Positions 7,536 through 13,931 of a stretch of 22,218 nucleotides of DNA are shown piece after piece; within the stretch, counting starts at the first letter, position 1; each line of letters begins with the position of its first letter. The DNA comes from Clostridiaceae bacterium (lineage in GTDB: Bacteria; Bacillota; Clostridia; Saccharofermentanales; DTU023). The DNA is taken from NCBI GenBank assembly GCA_012511735.1, contig JAAZFK010000285.1, positions 1-22,218 of the forward strand, given 5' to 3'. The translations under genes were made by a program, and so were the position numbers. The notes beneath the pieces were generated by a model that saw only the letters and a list, made by a program, of their open reading frames with translations, was not told where the DNA came from and did not search any database.

Positions 7536-8236
7536 CTTGTCTGCTCTTCTCCGATCATGGTTTCCAAAAATTGGCGGGAGGCATCCTGTTCGGCTGCCTT
7601 CTTTGTCCTGCCCTCGCCCGTCACTTGCAAACGGTCGTTCAGGTACAGGCCGACTTGATAGTGGCGGTCATGTTCCGGGCCGCTGGTCGTCTCCACCAGA
7701 AACTTGATTTCGCGGTCCTGGCCGGCCTGAGCCCATTCAAACAGTCTGCTTTTGTAATCGTAGGTCAAGCTGCCGCCAATGGCGGGTTCGAAATAAGGAT
7801 CTAGCAGGCCCGTCATCACTTGGCGCGCCCGCTCCATGCCGCCGTCCAGGTAGATGGCCCCCAGGACAGCTTCCATGGCGTCCGAGAGGTTGGAAGGATT
7901 GGCGGCGCCTCCCGACAGCGTCTCCCCGTGGCCCAGTCGGAGATACCCCCCCAGCTCCAAGGTCAGGGCAAGTCTGGTCAGCGTTTCCTCACAGACCAGG
8001 CCGGCACGGATCTTGGTCATAGCTCCTTCCGGCGCCTCCGGTATGGCAGCGAAAAGATATTCCGTGACGATCAGCTGCAAGACGGCATCGCCCAGGAACT
8101 CAAGCCGTTGATTATCCACTGTCTCAAGATTCTGTTCATAGGCAAAAGAAGGATGCGTCAGAGCTTCTACCAGCCCTTGACGATTCCTGAACTTATAACC
8201 GAGGCGATCCTCTAAAATTGAATAATCAATTGACAC
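7529..8236 (-). CDS. rnc: Ribonuclease III
   Basis: RNase III cleaves double-stranded RNA during rRNA maturation and mRNA processing, acting as a dimer with Mg2+. The 235-residue protein has the catalytic signature NQRLEFLGDAVL (E46, D50), the second acidic pair in LSDAMEAVLGAIYLDGG (D119, E122), and a C-terminal double-stranded RNA-binding domain from about residue 155 (YDYKSRLFEWAQ to KKAAEQDASRQFL). The first start consistent with the alignment is a GTG at 8236, with no clear Shine-Dalgarno sequence, so the exact N-terminus is uncertain. The acpP-rnc-smc order is conserved in Bacillota. A GC-rich hairpin lies just upstream, and a possible target of the enzyme (the pnp leader) lies in the same window. 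Confidence 0.97.
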   Translation of the reverse strand: MSIDYSILEDRLGYKFRNRQGLVEALTHPSFAYEQNLETVDNQRLEFLGDAVLQLIVTEYLFAAIPEAPEGAMTKIRAGLVCEETLTRLALTLELGGYLRLGHGETLSGGAANPSNLSDAMEAVLGAIYLDGGMERARQVMTGLLDPYFEPAIGGSLTYDYKSRLFEWAQAGQDREIKFLVETTSGPEHDRHYQVGLYLNDRLQVTGEGRTKKAAEQDASRQFLETMIGEEQTRC

Positions 8237-8254
8237 GGAAGGGCGTTTGTCAGC

Positions 8255-8270
8255 CCGCCCCGCAGGGCGG
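8255..8270 (-). other. GC-rich hairpin between acpP and rnc
   Basis: CCGCCC and GGGCGG form a 6-bp all-GC stem with a four-base loop in the 45-bp gap between acpP and rnc. No U-tract follows in the transcribed direction, so it is not a typical terminator. It would shield the 3' end of acpP mRNA and may lower read-through into rnc, which itself has a weak GTG start. The role is inferred. Confidence 0.4.
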
Positions 8271-8281
8271 ACTCAAGGTAC

Positions 8282-8521
8282 TTACAGGTGAGCGTGAATG
8301 AAATCGACCGCATCACCGACGGAGCGGATCCGTTCAGCTTCTTCATCCATGATCTGCATGTCAAACTCAGATTCAAGTGACATGACCATCTCGACGATAT
8401 CCAGCGAATCAGCATTCAGATCTTCAATGATGCTGGACGCCATTTCGATTGATTCCTCGTCAATGCTTAACTGGTCCGCCAGTATGGTACGGATGCGTGC
8501 CAGAATTTCCTGTTTGGTCAT
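8282..8521 (-). CDS. acpP: Acyl carrier protein
   Basis: Acyl carrier protein holds growing fatty acyl chains on a phosphopantetheine arm during type II fatty acid synthesis and also feeds phospholipid synthesis. The 79-residue acidic protein has the attachment motif DSLD with Ser39 as the modified residue, the helix DIVEMVMSLESEFDMQI, and the C-terminal pattern SVGDAVDFI. A good GGAGG lies seven bases before the ATG. It sits between pgsA and rnc. The fapR, plsX and fab genes that often precede acpP in Bacillota are not here, so the fatty acid synthesis cluster has been separated from it. Confidence 0.96.
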   Translation of the reverse strand: MTKQEILARIRTILADQLSIDEESIEMASSIIEDLNADSLDIVEMVMSLESEFDMQIMDEEAERIRSVGDAVDFIHAHL

Positions 8522-8569
8522 AAACTAACCTCCAAATTTAAATCTATTTTCTTACCGCGCAAGCGTCCA

Positions 8570-9193
8570 TCAGACGTCAAGCGCGCTCGCAAGGAGAACT
8601 TTATTCTTAAGCCAATAATCGAGACCTGAAAACACCGTAATCAAGAGCGTGACGGCGACCAGGATATCACCGGGGATGGTCCAGGGCTGCCCATAGCCGA
8701 GGAAGGGCAAGCCGGGATCAATCCACTGGACGATGATAGGCTCAAACATCAGGGTGCTGAGGGTAATGATCTGGAAAACGGTTTTAATTTTCCCAAACCA
8801 ACTGGCTGCGATCACCAACCCATGCTCAACGCCTACCAGCCGTATCCCGGTCACAATGAATTCCCTGGCGGCGATCAGTACGATCACGTAGGTGGAGATC
8901 CGTCCAAGTTGGGCAAAAGCAGTGAAAACAGAAAGGACCAGCAGCTTGTCCGCGATGGGATCCACCAGCTTCCCAAAATTGGAAACAAGACCCTGCTTGC
9001 GCGCCAGCATCCCGTCAAACAGATCCGTCATGGCCGCAAGAATGAAAAGCACGATGGCGATCACACGGCCGGGCGCTGATACGATGAAGCCGGAAAAAGC
9101 ACAGGTCTCGCAGTAAGGCAGGGGCAACATAAAAAAGAGAATAAATGGAATCAGGATCATTCTCGACACGGTCAATTTATTCGCAATGTTCAT
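8570..9193 (-). CDS. pgsA: CDP-diacylglycerol-glycerol-3-phosphate 3-phosphatidyltransferase PgsA
   Basis: PgsA makes phosphatidylglycerol phosphate from CDP-diacylglycerol and glycerol-3-phosphate in the cytoplasmic membrane, the committed step to anionic phospholipids. The 207-residue protein has the CDP-alcohol phosphatidyltransferase motif D57-x2-DG-x2-AR-x8-G-x3-D-x3-D (through D82), with all four metal-binding aspartates. Several hydrophobic segments are visible, including about residues 10-25, 42-56, 84-112 and 172-190. The second is preceded by an unusual cysteine pair (CETC, around residue 29). It starts 17 bases inside the 3' end of rimO with a GGGAG site, so the two are co-expressed; rimO-pgsA is a common pairing in Clostridia. 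Confidence 0.95.
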   Translation of the reverse strand: MNIANKLTVSRMILIPFILFFMLPLPYCETCAFSGFIVSAPGRVIAIVLFILAAMTDLFDGMLARKQGLVSNFGKLVDPIADKLLVLSVFTAFAQLGRISTYVIVLIAAREFIVTGIRLVGVEHGLVIAASWFGKIKTVFQIITLSTLMFEPIIVQWIDPGLPFLGYGQPWTIPGDILVAVTLLITVFSGLDYWLKNKVLLASALDV

Positions 9194-10529
9194 CCAATGA
9201 CACTCCCGTTAAATCATAAGGGCCGGCATCCACAATTCGAACAGCCGGTCGGCTTCCAATCGCGTGATCGGGCCTTGTTGCCGCAACAAAAATAAGAGGA
9301 TCAACGTCCGGCGCTTCGCCGTAACTTCGCCCTTGAAAGAGTATACCACGCTCATCCACCCCTTCAAAAAGGACAGGCGTTACCTGCCCGATTCGTTTGC
9401 GATTCTGTTCAAGCGCGATCTGTTTTTGTACTTCCATGATCTTGGCCGCCCGGATAGAAGCTGTCGCGAAAGGTACCTGGTCAGGCATACGGGCCGCGGG
9501 CGTCCCCTCCTCAGCGCAGAAAACAAAGCAACCCAAACGATCAAAGCGGATTCGTTGGACAAAATCCAACAGAATCCGGAAGTCCTCCTCTGTCTCCCCC
9601 GGAAAACCGGTCATGACCGTTGAGCGGATAATCAGCTCCGGAATCAATTGGCGGATCCGATGAATTTTCCCCTCGATTTCCGCCGCGGTTTCATGGCGTC
9701 GCATGCGGCGCAGGACCGCGTCAGAAGCGTGCTGGATGGGGAGATCCATGTAAGGTGCGATCTTGGGATTGGAGGCCATCTCCTCCATCAGTTCGTCGGT
9801 CAGCGCGTCTGCGTAGAAGTAAAGACAGCGTACCAGTTCAATGCCGGGGGTTTTTTCCGTCAGTTGTCTAAGCAGTGAAGCAAGTGTCGGTTGACCGGCA
9901 AGATCACGGCCATAACGGGTCGTGTCCTGGGCGACCAGGATCAACTCACGGACTCCCAGATCCGCCAAATGGGAGGCTTCGCGCAAGATGGCCTGAGGTT
10001 GCCTCGACCGCTGAGGTCCCCGGATGGAAGGAATGGTGCAATAGGCACAGGCATTGGAACAGCCCTCCGCGATCTTCAGGTAGGCGTAAGTTCCCTGCCT
10101 GGCGGATGGCTGGCGGTCGATGTCCAGATAGATGACGTCCCCCGGCAAACCGGGTCGATGCGTACGCAGGGATTCTCCCGCCGAAAGGCGCCTGAGTACC
10201 TGCGCCACGCTGCCATATTCACCGGTGCCAATCACGGCATCCACTTCCGGCAATTCCTTGAAGATCTCGTCCTTGTAACGTTGGGGCAGGCAGCCGGCAA
10301 CGATCAGGCGGGCTCCCTCCTTCTTACTGGAGGCCAGATCCAGGATCGCCTCAATGGCCTCTTCGACAGCAGGCTGGATAAAGGCACAAGTATTGACAAT
10401 AAGATAGTCTGCCAGATGGGGAGTTCCGGTGAAGGAGAAGCCTTCCTTTCTCAGGATGGCACTCATGCATTCAGAGTCAACTTCATTTTTGGGACATCCC
10501 AAAGATAAAAGATAATAAGAACCGCTCAT
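9177..10529 (-). CDS. rimO: Ribosomal protein S12 methylthiotransferase RimO
   Basis: RimO is a radical-SAM enzyme that adds a methylthio group to an aspartate of ribosomal protein S12. The 450-residue protein has the N-terminal MTTase domain with the RimO-specific opening SLGCPKNEVDSE and iron-sulfur cysteines C12, C48 and C80. The radical-SAM domain carries CSNACAYC (C157, C161, C164), and the C-terminal part ends as a TRAM domain. The SLGCPKN-VDSE opening points to RimO rather than MiaB. The ATG at 10529 lies 16 bases after recX but has no recognisable Shine-Dalgarno sequence, so re-initiation after recX is the probable route of translation. Codon use and length look normal. Confidence 0.96.
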   Translation of the reverse strand: MSGSYYLLSLGCPKNEVDSECMSAILRKEGFSFTGTPHLADYLIVNTCAFIQPAVEEAIEAILDLASSKKEGARLIVAGCLPQRYKDEIFKELPEVDAVIGTGEYGSVAQVLRRLSAGESLRTHRPGLPGDVIYLDIDRQPSARQGTYAYLKIAEGCSNACAYCTIPSIRGPQRSRQPQAILREASHLADLGVRELILVAQDTTRYGRDLAGQPTLASLLRQLTEKTPGIELVRCLYFYADALTDELMEEMASNPKIAPYMDLPIQHASDAVLRRMRRHETAAEIEGKIHRIRQLIPELIIRSTVMTGFPGETEEDFRILLDFVQRIRFDRLGCFVFCAEEGTPAARMPDQVPFATASIRAAKIMEVQKQIALEQNRKRIGQVTPVLFEGVDERGILFQGRSYGEAPDVDPLIFVAATRPDHAIGSRPAVRIVDAGPYDLTGVSLDEHCE

Positions 10530-10545
10530 GGTAATAAGATGTCTG

Positions 10546-11022
10546 CTAGATTTCCAAACGATCGGGATCCTCCGCCAGGTGATCCCGGATGACGGCGCGG
10601 GCCAGCCCCGCAGGGTAGCCCCGCCGGGTCAAAAGCTTCATCAGATCAATCTCCTGATCCGGACCGGCGTCGGGGAAAACGGCCCGGCAAAGGGCGGAGG
10701 CTGTCAGCTTGTCTTCTTCCAACTGCTTGACAAAACGGGCCGCCACATCCGCCTCCACGCCGTTTCGGATGAGAACGGCCTGCATTGCCCTCCTGGATCT
10801 GAGCTTCCGGCCCCGGTAGCGGGCGACGATCGCGGCCGCAGCCCGTTCATCGTTGATGTAATCGATGTCGATGAAATAACGGACGACCTGATCCGCCAGG
10901 CGGGCATCCACTCCCTTGCCGAGGAGATTGCGCCTGACCCTGCCGGATGACTTGGAGCGGTCGATCCCGATAAAGGCAACCGCTTTTTGCCGGGCCGCCT
11001 CAAAGGCAGCGGGATCACTCAT
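10546..11022 (-). CDS. recX: RecA regulator RecX
   Basis: RecX binds RecA filaments and modulates recombinase activity. The 158-residue, basic, all-helical protein shows the three-helix RecX repeats: SGRVRRNLLGKGVDARLADQ, YINDERAAAAIVARYRGRKL with the conserved DERAAAAI-type pattern, and a last repeat LMKLLTRRGYPAGLARAVI. The ATG overlaps the recA stop codon (ATGA), so it is translationally coupled to recA and should share its SOS control. It is at the short end of the family range. Identification rests on motif pattern plus the adjacent recA. Confidence 0.92.
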   Translation of the reverse strand: MSDPAAFEAARQKAVAFIGIDRSKSSGRVRRNLLGKGVDARLADQVVRYFIDIDYINDERAAAAIVARYRGRKLRSRRAMQAVLIRNGVEADVAARFVKQLEEDKLTASALCRAVFPDAGPDQEIDLMKLLTRRGYPAGLARAVIRDHLAEDPDRLEI

Positions 11023-12143
11023 AGATCGAGGCCTAACATGGCATCGACATCTGTGTCGAGCAGATCGTTGGCTGCCTGATCCTTCTGACCGGCATCCTCA
11101 ATTTCCGAATCATCCAGGTAGTAAGCGCGGACCTCCTGCTCAATCGTCTCCAGGAGTTCGCTGTTGTCCTCTTCTTCCAGAAAGGCGCGTACATTGTCAC
11201 GGCCCTGGCCCAATCTCTGGTCGCCATAAGAGAACCAGGAGCCGCTCTTCTTGATGATGTCCGCGTCAACGCCCATATCCAGAATGCAGCCGGTCTGCGA
11301 AATGCCCCTGCCATAAAGAATGTCGAACTCGGCCTCGTGGAAGGGCGGCGCTACCTTGTTCTTGACTACCTTGGCCCGGGTCCTGGATCCAATAAGCTTG
11401 TCACCCTGCTCAATCTTGCCGATGCGCCTGATATCCAGCCTGACACTGGCATAGAACTTGAGAGCTCTGCCCCCGGTGGTCGTCTCGGGGCTGCCGAACA
11501 TGACACCGATCTTTTCACGAAGCTGGTTGATGAAGATCACCATGGTACGGCTCTTGTTGATGACCGCTGCCAGCTTCCTCAATGCCTGGGACATAAGCCG
11601 GGCCTGCAAGCCAACCACGGCGTCGCCCATTTCACCGTCAATCTCGGCTCTGGGCACCAGAGCCGCGACCGAATCGATGACGATGATGTCGACGGCGCCC
11701 GACCGGGCCAGTGCCTCCGCAATTTCAAGTGCCTGTTCGCCATAATCCGGTTGAGAAACAATCAGGTTTTCGATGTCGACCCCCAGGTTTTCCGCATAGG
11801 CCGGATCCAGGGAATGCTCCGCGTCGATGAAAGCGGCAATGCCTCCCCGTTTCTGAGCTTCCGCGATGCTGTGCAGAGCCACCGTCGTTTTGCCTGAAGA
11901 TTCGGGTCCGTAGATCTCAATCACCCGGCCACGCGGCAAGCCGCCGATCCCCAGCGCTACATCCAAAGAGAGCGCTCCGGTCGGAACCGATTCGACTTCC
12001 ATGACCTCTGTGTCACCGAGCGTCAAAACCGCGCCTTTCCCGAAATCTTTTTCTATCCGGTCAAGGGCGGCTTTTAAAGCAACCTGACGATCCTTGTCTT
12101 CTCTTGGCTTAATATCCTGTTTTGATTTGGCACCTTTGGCCAT
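11019..12143 (-). CDS. recA: Recombinase RecA
   Basis: RecA forms filaments on single-stranded DNA, performs strand exchange and triggers LexA self-cleavage. The 374-residue protein has the N-terminal polymerisation helix (ALDRIEKDFGKGAVL), Walker A GPESSGKTT (about residues 79-87), Walker B-type IIVIDSVAAL, loop L1 EIDGEMGD, and loop L2 near FGSPETTTGG. The C-terminal domain is intact (EAEFDILYGRGIS to LEEEDNSELLETIE) and ends in an acidic tail. A GGAGG lies five bases upstream of the ATG. It has its own promoter and a LexA box upstream and overlaps recX downstream. No intein or truncation is seen. Confidence 0.99.
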   Translation of the reverse strand: MAKGAKSKQDIKPREDKDRQVALKAALDRIEKDFGKGAVLTLGDTEVMEVESVPTGALSLDVALGIGGLPRGRVIEIYGPESSGKTTVALHSIAEAQKRGGIAAFIDAEHSLDPAYAENLGVDIENLIVSQPDYGEQALEIAEALARSGAVDIIVIDSVAALVPRAEIDGEMGDAVVGLQARLMSQALRKLAAVINKSRTMVIFINQLREKIGVMFGSPETTTGGRALKFYASVRLDIRRIGKIEQGDKLIGSRTRAKVVKNKVAPPFHEAEFDILYGRGISQTGCILDMGVDADIIKKSGSWFSYGDQRLGQGRDNVRAFLEEEDNSELLETIEQEVRAYYLDDSEIEDAGQKDQAANDLLDTDVDAMLGLDL

Positions 12144-12190
12144 GATAACCTCCTGCTGACAACCAGCTTTTTCGCTGTATGTATGGTTCA

Positions 12191-12202
12191 GAACTTTTGT
12201 TC
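12191..12202. promoter_or_regulatory. LexA (SOS) box upstream of recA
   Basis: GAACTTTTGTTC matches the Gram-positive LexA/DinR core GAAC-N4-GTTC exactly in both half-sites. It lies 48 bases before the recA ATG and about 10-20 bases below the predicted transcription start, where bound LexA would block promoter clearance. The bases flanking the core differ from the Bacillus CGAAC..GTTCG form, so affinity is uncertain. This implies DNA-damage induction of recA, recX and possibly rimO-pgsA. Confidence 0.8.
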
Positions 12203-12218
12203 CTTCTCGATCTTCTTT

Positions 12219-12247
12219 ATCTTATCGAAACTGGTCCTTTCCGTCAA
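12219..12247 (-). promoter_or_regulatory. recA promoter
   Basis: On the minus strand a -35 TTGACG (12247-12242) and a -10 TAAGAT (12224-12219) have 17-base spacing. The predicted start near 12212 gives a 5' leader of about 68 bases containing the LexA box and the GGAGG ribosome binding site. The -10 match is moderate (4 of 6). Confidence 0.65.
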
Positions 12248-12267
12248 TCCAACCGGCAGGCCCGGTC

Positions 12268-12291
12268 TGCCCGCAAACGCCTTTACGGGCA
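12268..12291 (-). terminator. Hairpin after murJ (terminator-like, lacks U-tract)
   Basis: Fourteen bases below the murJ stop, the minus-strand RNA can form a continuous 10-bp stem (TGCCCGTAAA with TTTGCGGGCA, one G-U pair) closed by a GGCG loop. On the plus strand the G-U pair becomes an A-C mismatch, so the fold favours the murJ transcript. No run of U follows, so termination would be weak or factor-dependent. It sits just before the recA promoter and probably separates the two units. Confidence 0.5.
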
Positions 12292-12305
12292 ATTTTATTC
12301 CGTCA

Positions 12306-13931
12306 CTAGTAGCGGGCGGGAGACAGTTTCAAAAACCGGCGGATCATCCCTTGAAGGTCCCTGGATTCACGGAAATTAATGGCCAGACCTGTCAGGTAAT
12401 AGGTCAACATGGCCAGGGAAGCCTTGAATGCGTAGAAGACGACCTGCATCATCTTGTTTGTCGGTTGGAGGGGCAGGGTGTTAAGCCCCAAAGTGACGAT
12501 GACCGTTGTGGCTGAGCACAAGGCGAGCCGCAGGTAGAAGGGAAGCATCCGGTAAGGTCTGGCCCGCTTGATATGAAGCCTGTACAAGGTCGCGATCATG
12601 ATCATGTTGAGGGCGCTGTTGAGAATATAGGCAAGAGGAAGCCCGTAGATGCCAAAGTCGAAGACCCGGGTAAAGAGAATACAGAATAAGGGATTGAGCA
12701 CCAGCGAGATCAGGGAAGTCAATAAGGAGACGCGGGTCATATGCCGGGCATAGAAGGCCTGATTGGCAATCTCATAAAAGGTCAGAAAGAAGATAGCGGG
12801 GCTGTACAGCCGGAGCAGGCTACCCTCAATCAGCAGGTTTTCCAGCGGGATGGCGTTCTGCCATTGAAAAACAAGTTCGACCGTCTCCTCGGCCATGACC
12901 GCGAAGATGAGCACAAAGGGTGTCACATAATAGAGGGCTCTTCGCAGGGACTCGGTATAAATCTTTCTCATGTCTTCGAAACGCCGGTTGGCGAAGGCCC
13001 GGGTCAGGTTGGGAGACATGACACTGGCAACCGCAAGCGCGAAAATGCCGTAGGGAAGCTTCCACATGGTTTGCGCGTGGCGAAGTGAGGTCACGGCGCC
13101 GGTAAATTGATTGGCAAAACCGGTCTGGATGATCGAGTTGAGCTGGATGGCTGTCCCGGAAATCAGGGTCGGGACCGCCAGCCTCATTAATCGTCGGTAA
13201 CCCTCGTCTTCCAGGTCGATCATGGGTCGGTAATGGATCACCCGTCTGGCCATGAAAGCCAGGTAGAAGAAATTGATTGCCGCCGAAATGACCACACCCA
13301 GGGCAACCCTGGCTGGGGCGCCTGCTGATTGATCTCCCCAGCGAACCATAAAGAATATACAGACAATATTATAAAGTGTGGTGGTAAAAGCAGCCCGTTG
13401 AAAGAGTTTATGGCCGTTGAGAACACCTACACACATCCCCGCCAGGAAAAGAAAGATGATCTGTGGAAACAGCATCCGGGCGACGCCGACGGCCCGTTCA
13501 ATGATGGCGGCGTCCTTGTTGGGATTGTAAAGACGGATGATGGGTCCGGCGAAAAGTTCCCCCAGCACGATCGCGACCAGGAAGGCCAGCAGGAAGACAT
13601 TGATCAGAGTGCTCAGGCTTCTCCAGAGCTTCTTCTCCTCATCACGCGCCAAGGCGGACGCGACTGCCGGTGTCACGGCGGCGGCGAAGGTGCCGCCTAC
13701 CAGCAGCTGGTAAAAGAGGTCAGGAATCTGGAAGCCGATGAAATAGGCATCCGTATTAACCCCATAGCCGAAAGTGGGGGCAATCAGGATCTCCCTTGCA
13801 AAACCCGTCAACTTGGCAGTGGCCAAAGAAAACATAAGCAGGGCGGTCGCCCGTCCTGAAGATAAAACACGCATGCCGCCTTTGCGTGGATCCGTCAAAA
13901 GCCGGCCGTCCTCTTCCTTGCGCTTTCTCAT
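12306..13931 (-). CDS. murJ: Lipid II flippase MurJ (MviN)
   Basis: MurJ moves lipid-linked peptidoglycan precursor across the cytoplasmic membrane; it is a MOP-superfamily protein with about 14 transmembrane helices. The 541-residue sequence is strongly hydrophobic along its length. It carries the family opening GFAREILIAPTFGYG and TDAYF, with R46 and D61 matching the conserved charged residues of the central cavity, then IPDLFYQLLVGGTFAAAVTP. The first 30 residues are a charged extension (MRKRKEEDGRLL). The first ATG overlaps the cinA stop (ATGA), but its GGAGG is 14 bases away; an ATG at 13874 (Met20) has AAAGG closer and fits the family start better, so the true N-terminus is uncertain. 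The position between cinA and recA is unusual. Confidence 0.94.
   Translation of the reverse strand: MRKRKEEDGRLLTDPRKGGMRVLSSGRATALLMFSLATAKLTGFAREILIAPTFGYGVNTDAYFIGFQIPDLFYQLLVGGTFAAAVTPAVASALARDEEKKLWRSLSTLINVFLLAFLVAIVLGELFAGPIIRLYNPNKDAAIIERAVGVARMLFPQIIFLFLAGMCVGVLNGHKLFQRAAFTTTLYNIVCIFFMVRWGDQSAGAPARVALGVVISAAINFFYLAFMARRVIHYRPMIDLEDEGYRRLMRLAVPTLISGTAIQLNSIIQTGFANQFTGAVTSLRHAQTMWKLPYGIFALAVASVMSPNLTRAFANRRFEDMRKIYTESLRRALYYVTPFVLIFAVMAEETVELVFQWQNAIPLENLLIEGSLLRLYSPAIFFLTFYEIANQAFYARHMTRVSLLTSLISLVLNPLFCILFTRVFDFGIYGLPLAYILNSALNMIMIATLYRLHIKRARPYRMLPFYLRLALCSATTVIVTLGLNTLPLQPTNKMMQVVFYAFKASLAMLTYYLTGLAINFRESRDLQGMIRRFLKLSPARY

Noticed and set aside
8535..8562. Possible promoter before acpP (TTGCGC, 16-base spacer, TAAATT)
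   Set aside because: The -10 box lies almost on the Shine-Dalgarno, so the predicted transcript would start after it and lose the GGAGG that clearly serves acpP.
12268..12300. Plus-strand terminator (stem followed by AATTTTATT)
   Set aside because: There is no plus-strand gene upstream, and the stem pairs better on the minus strand, where the A-C mismatch becomes G-U.
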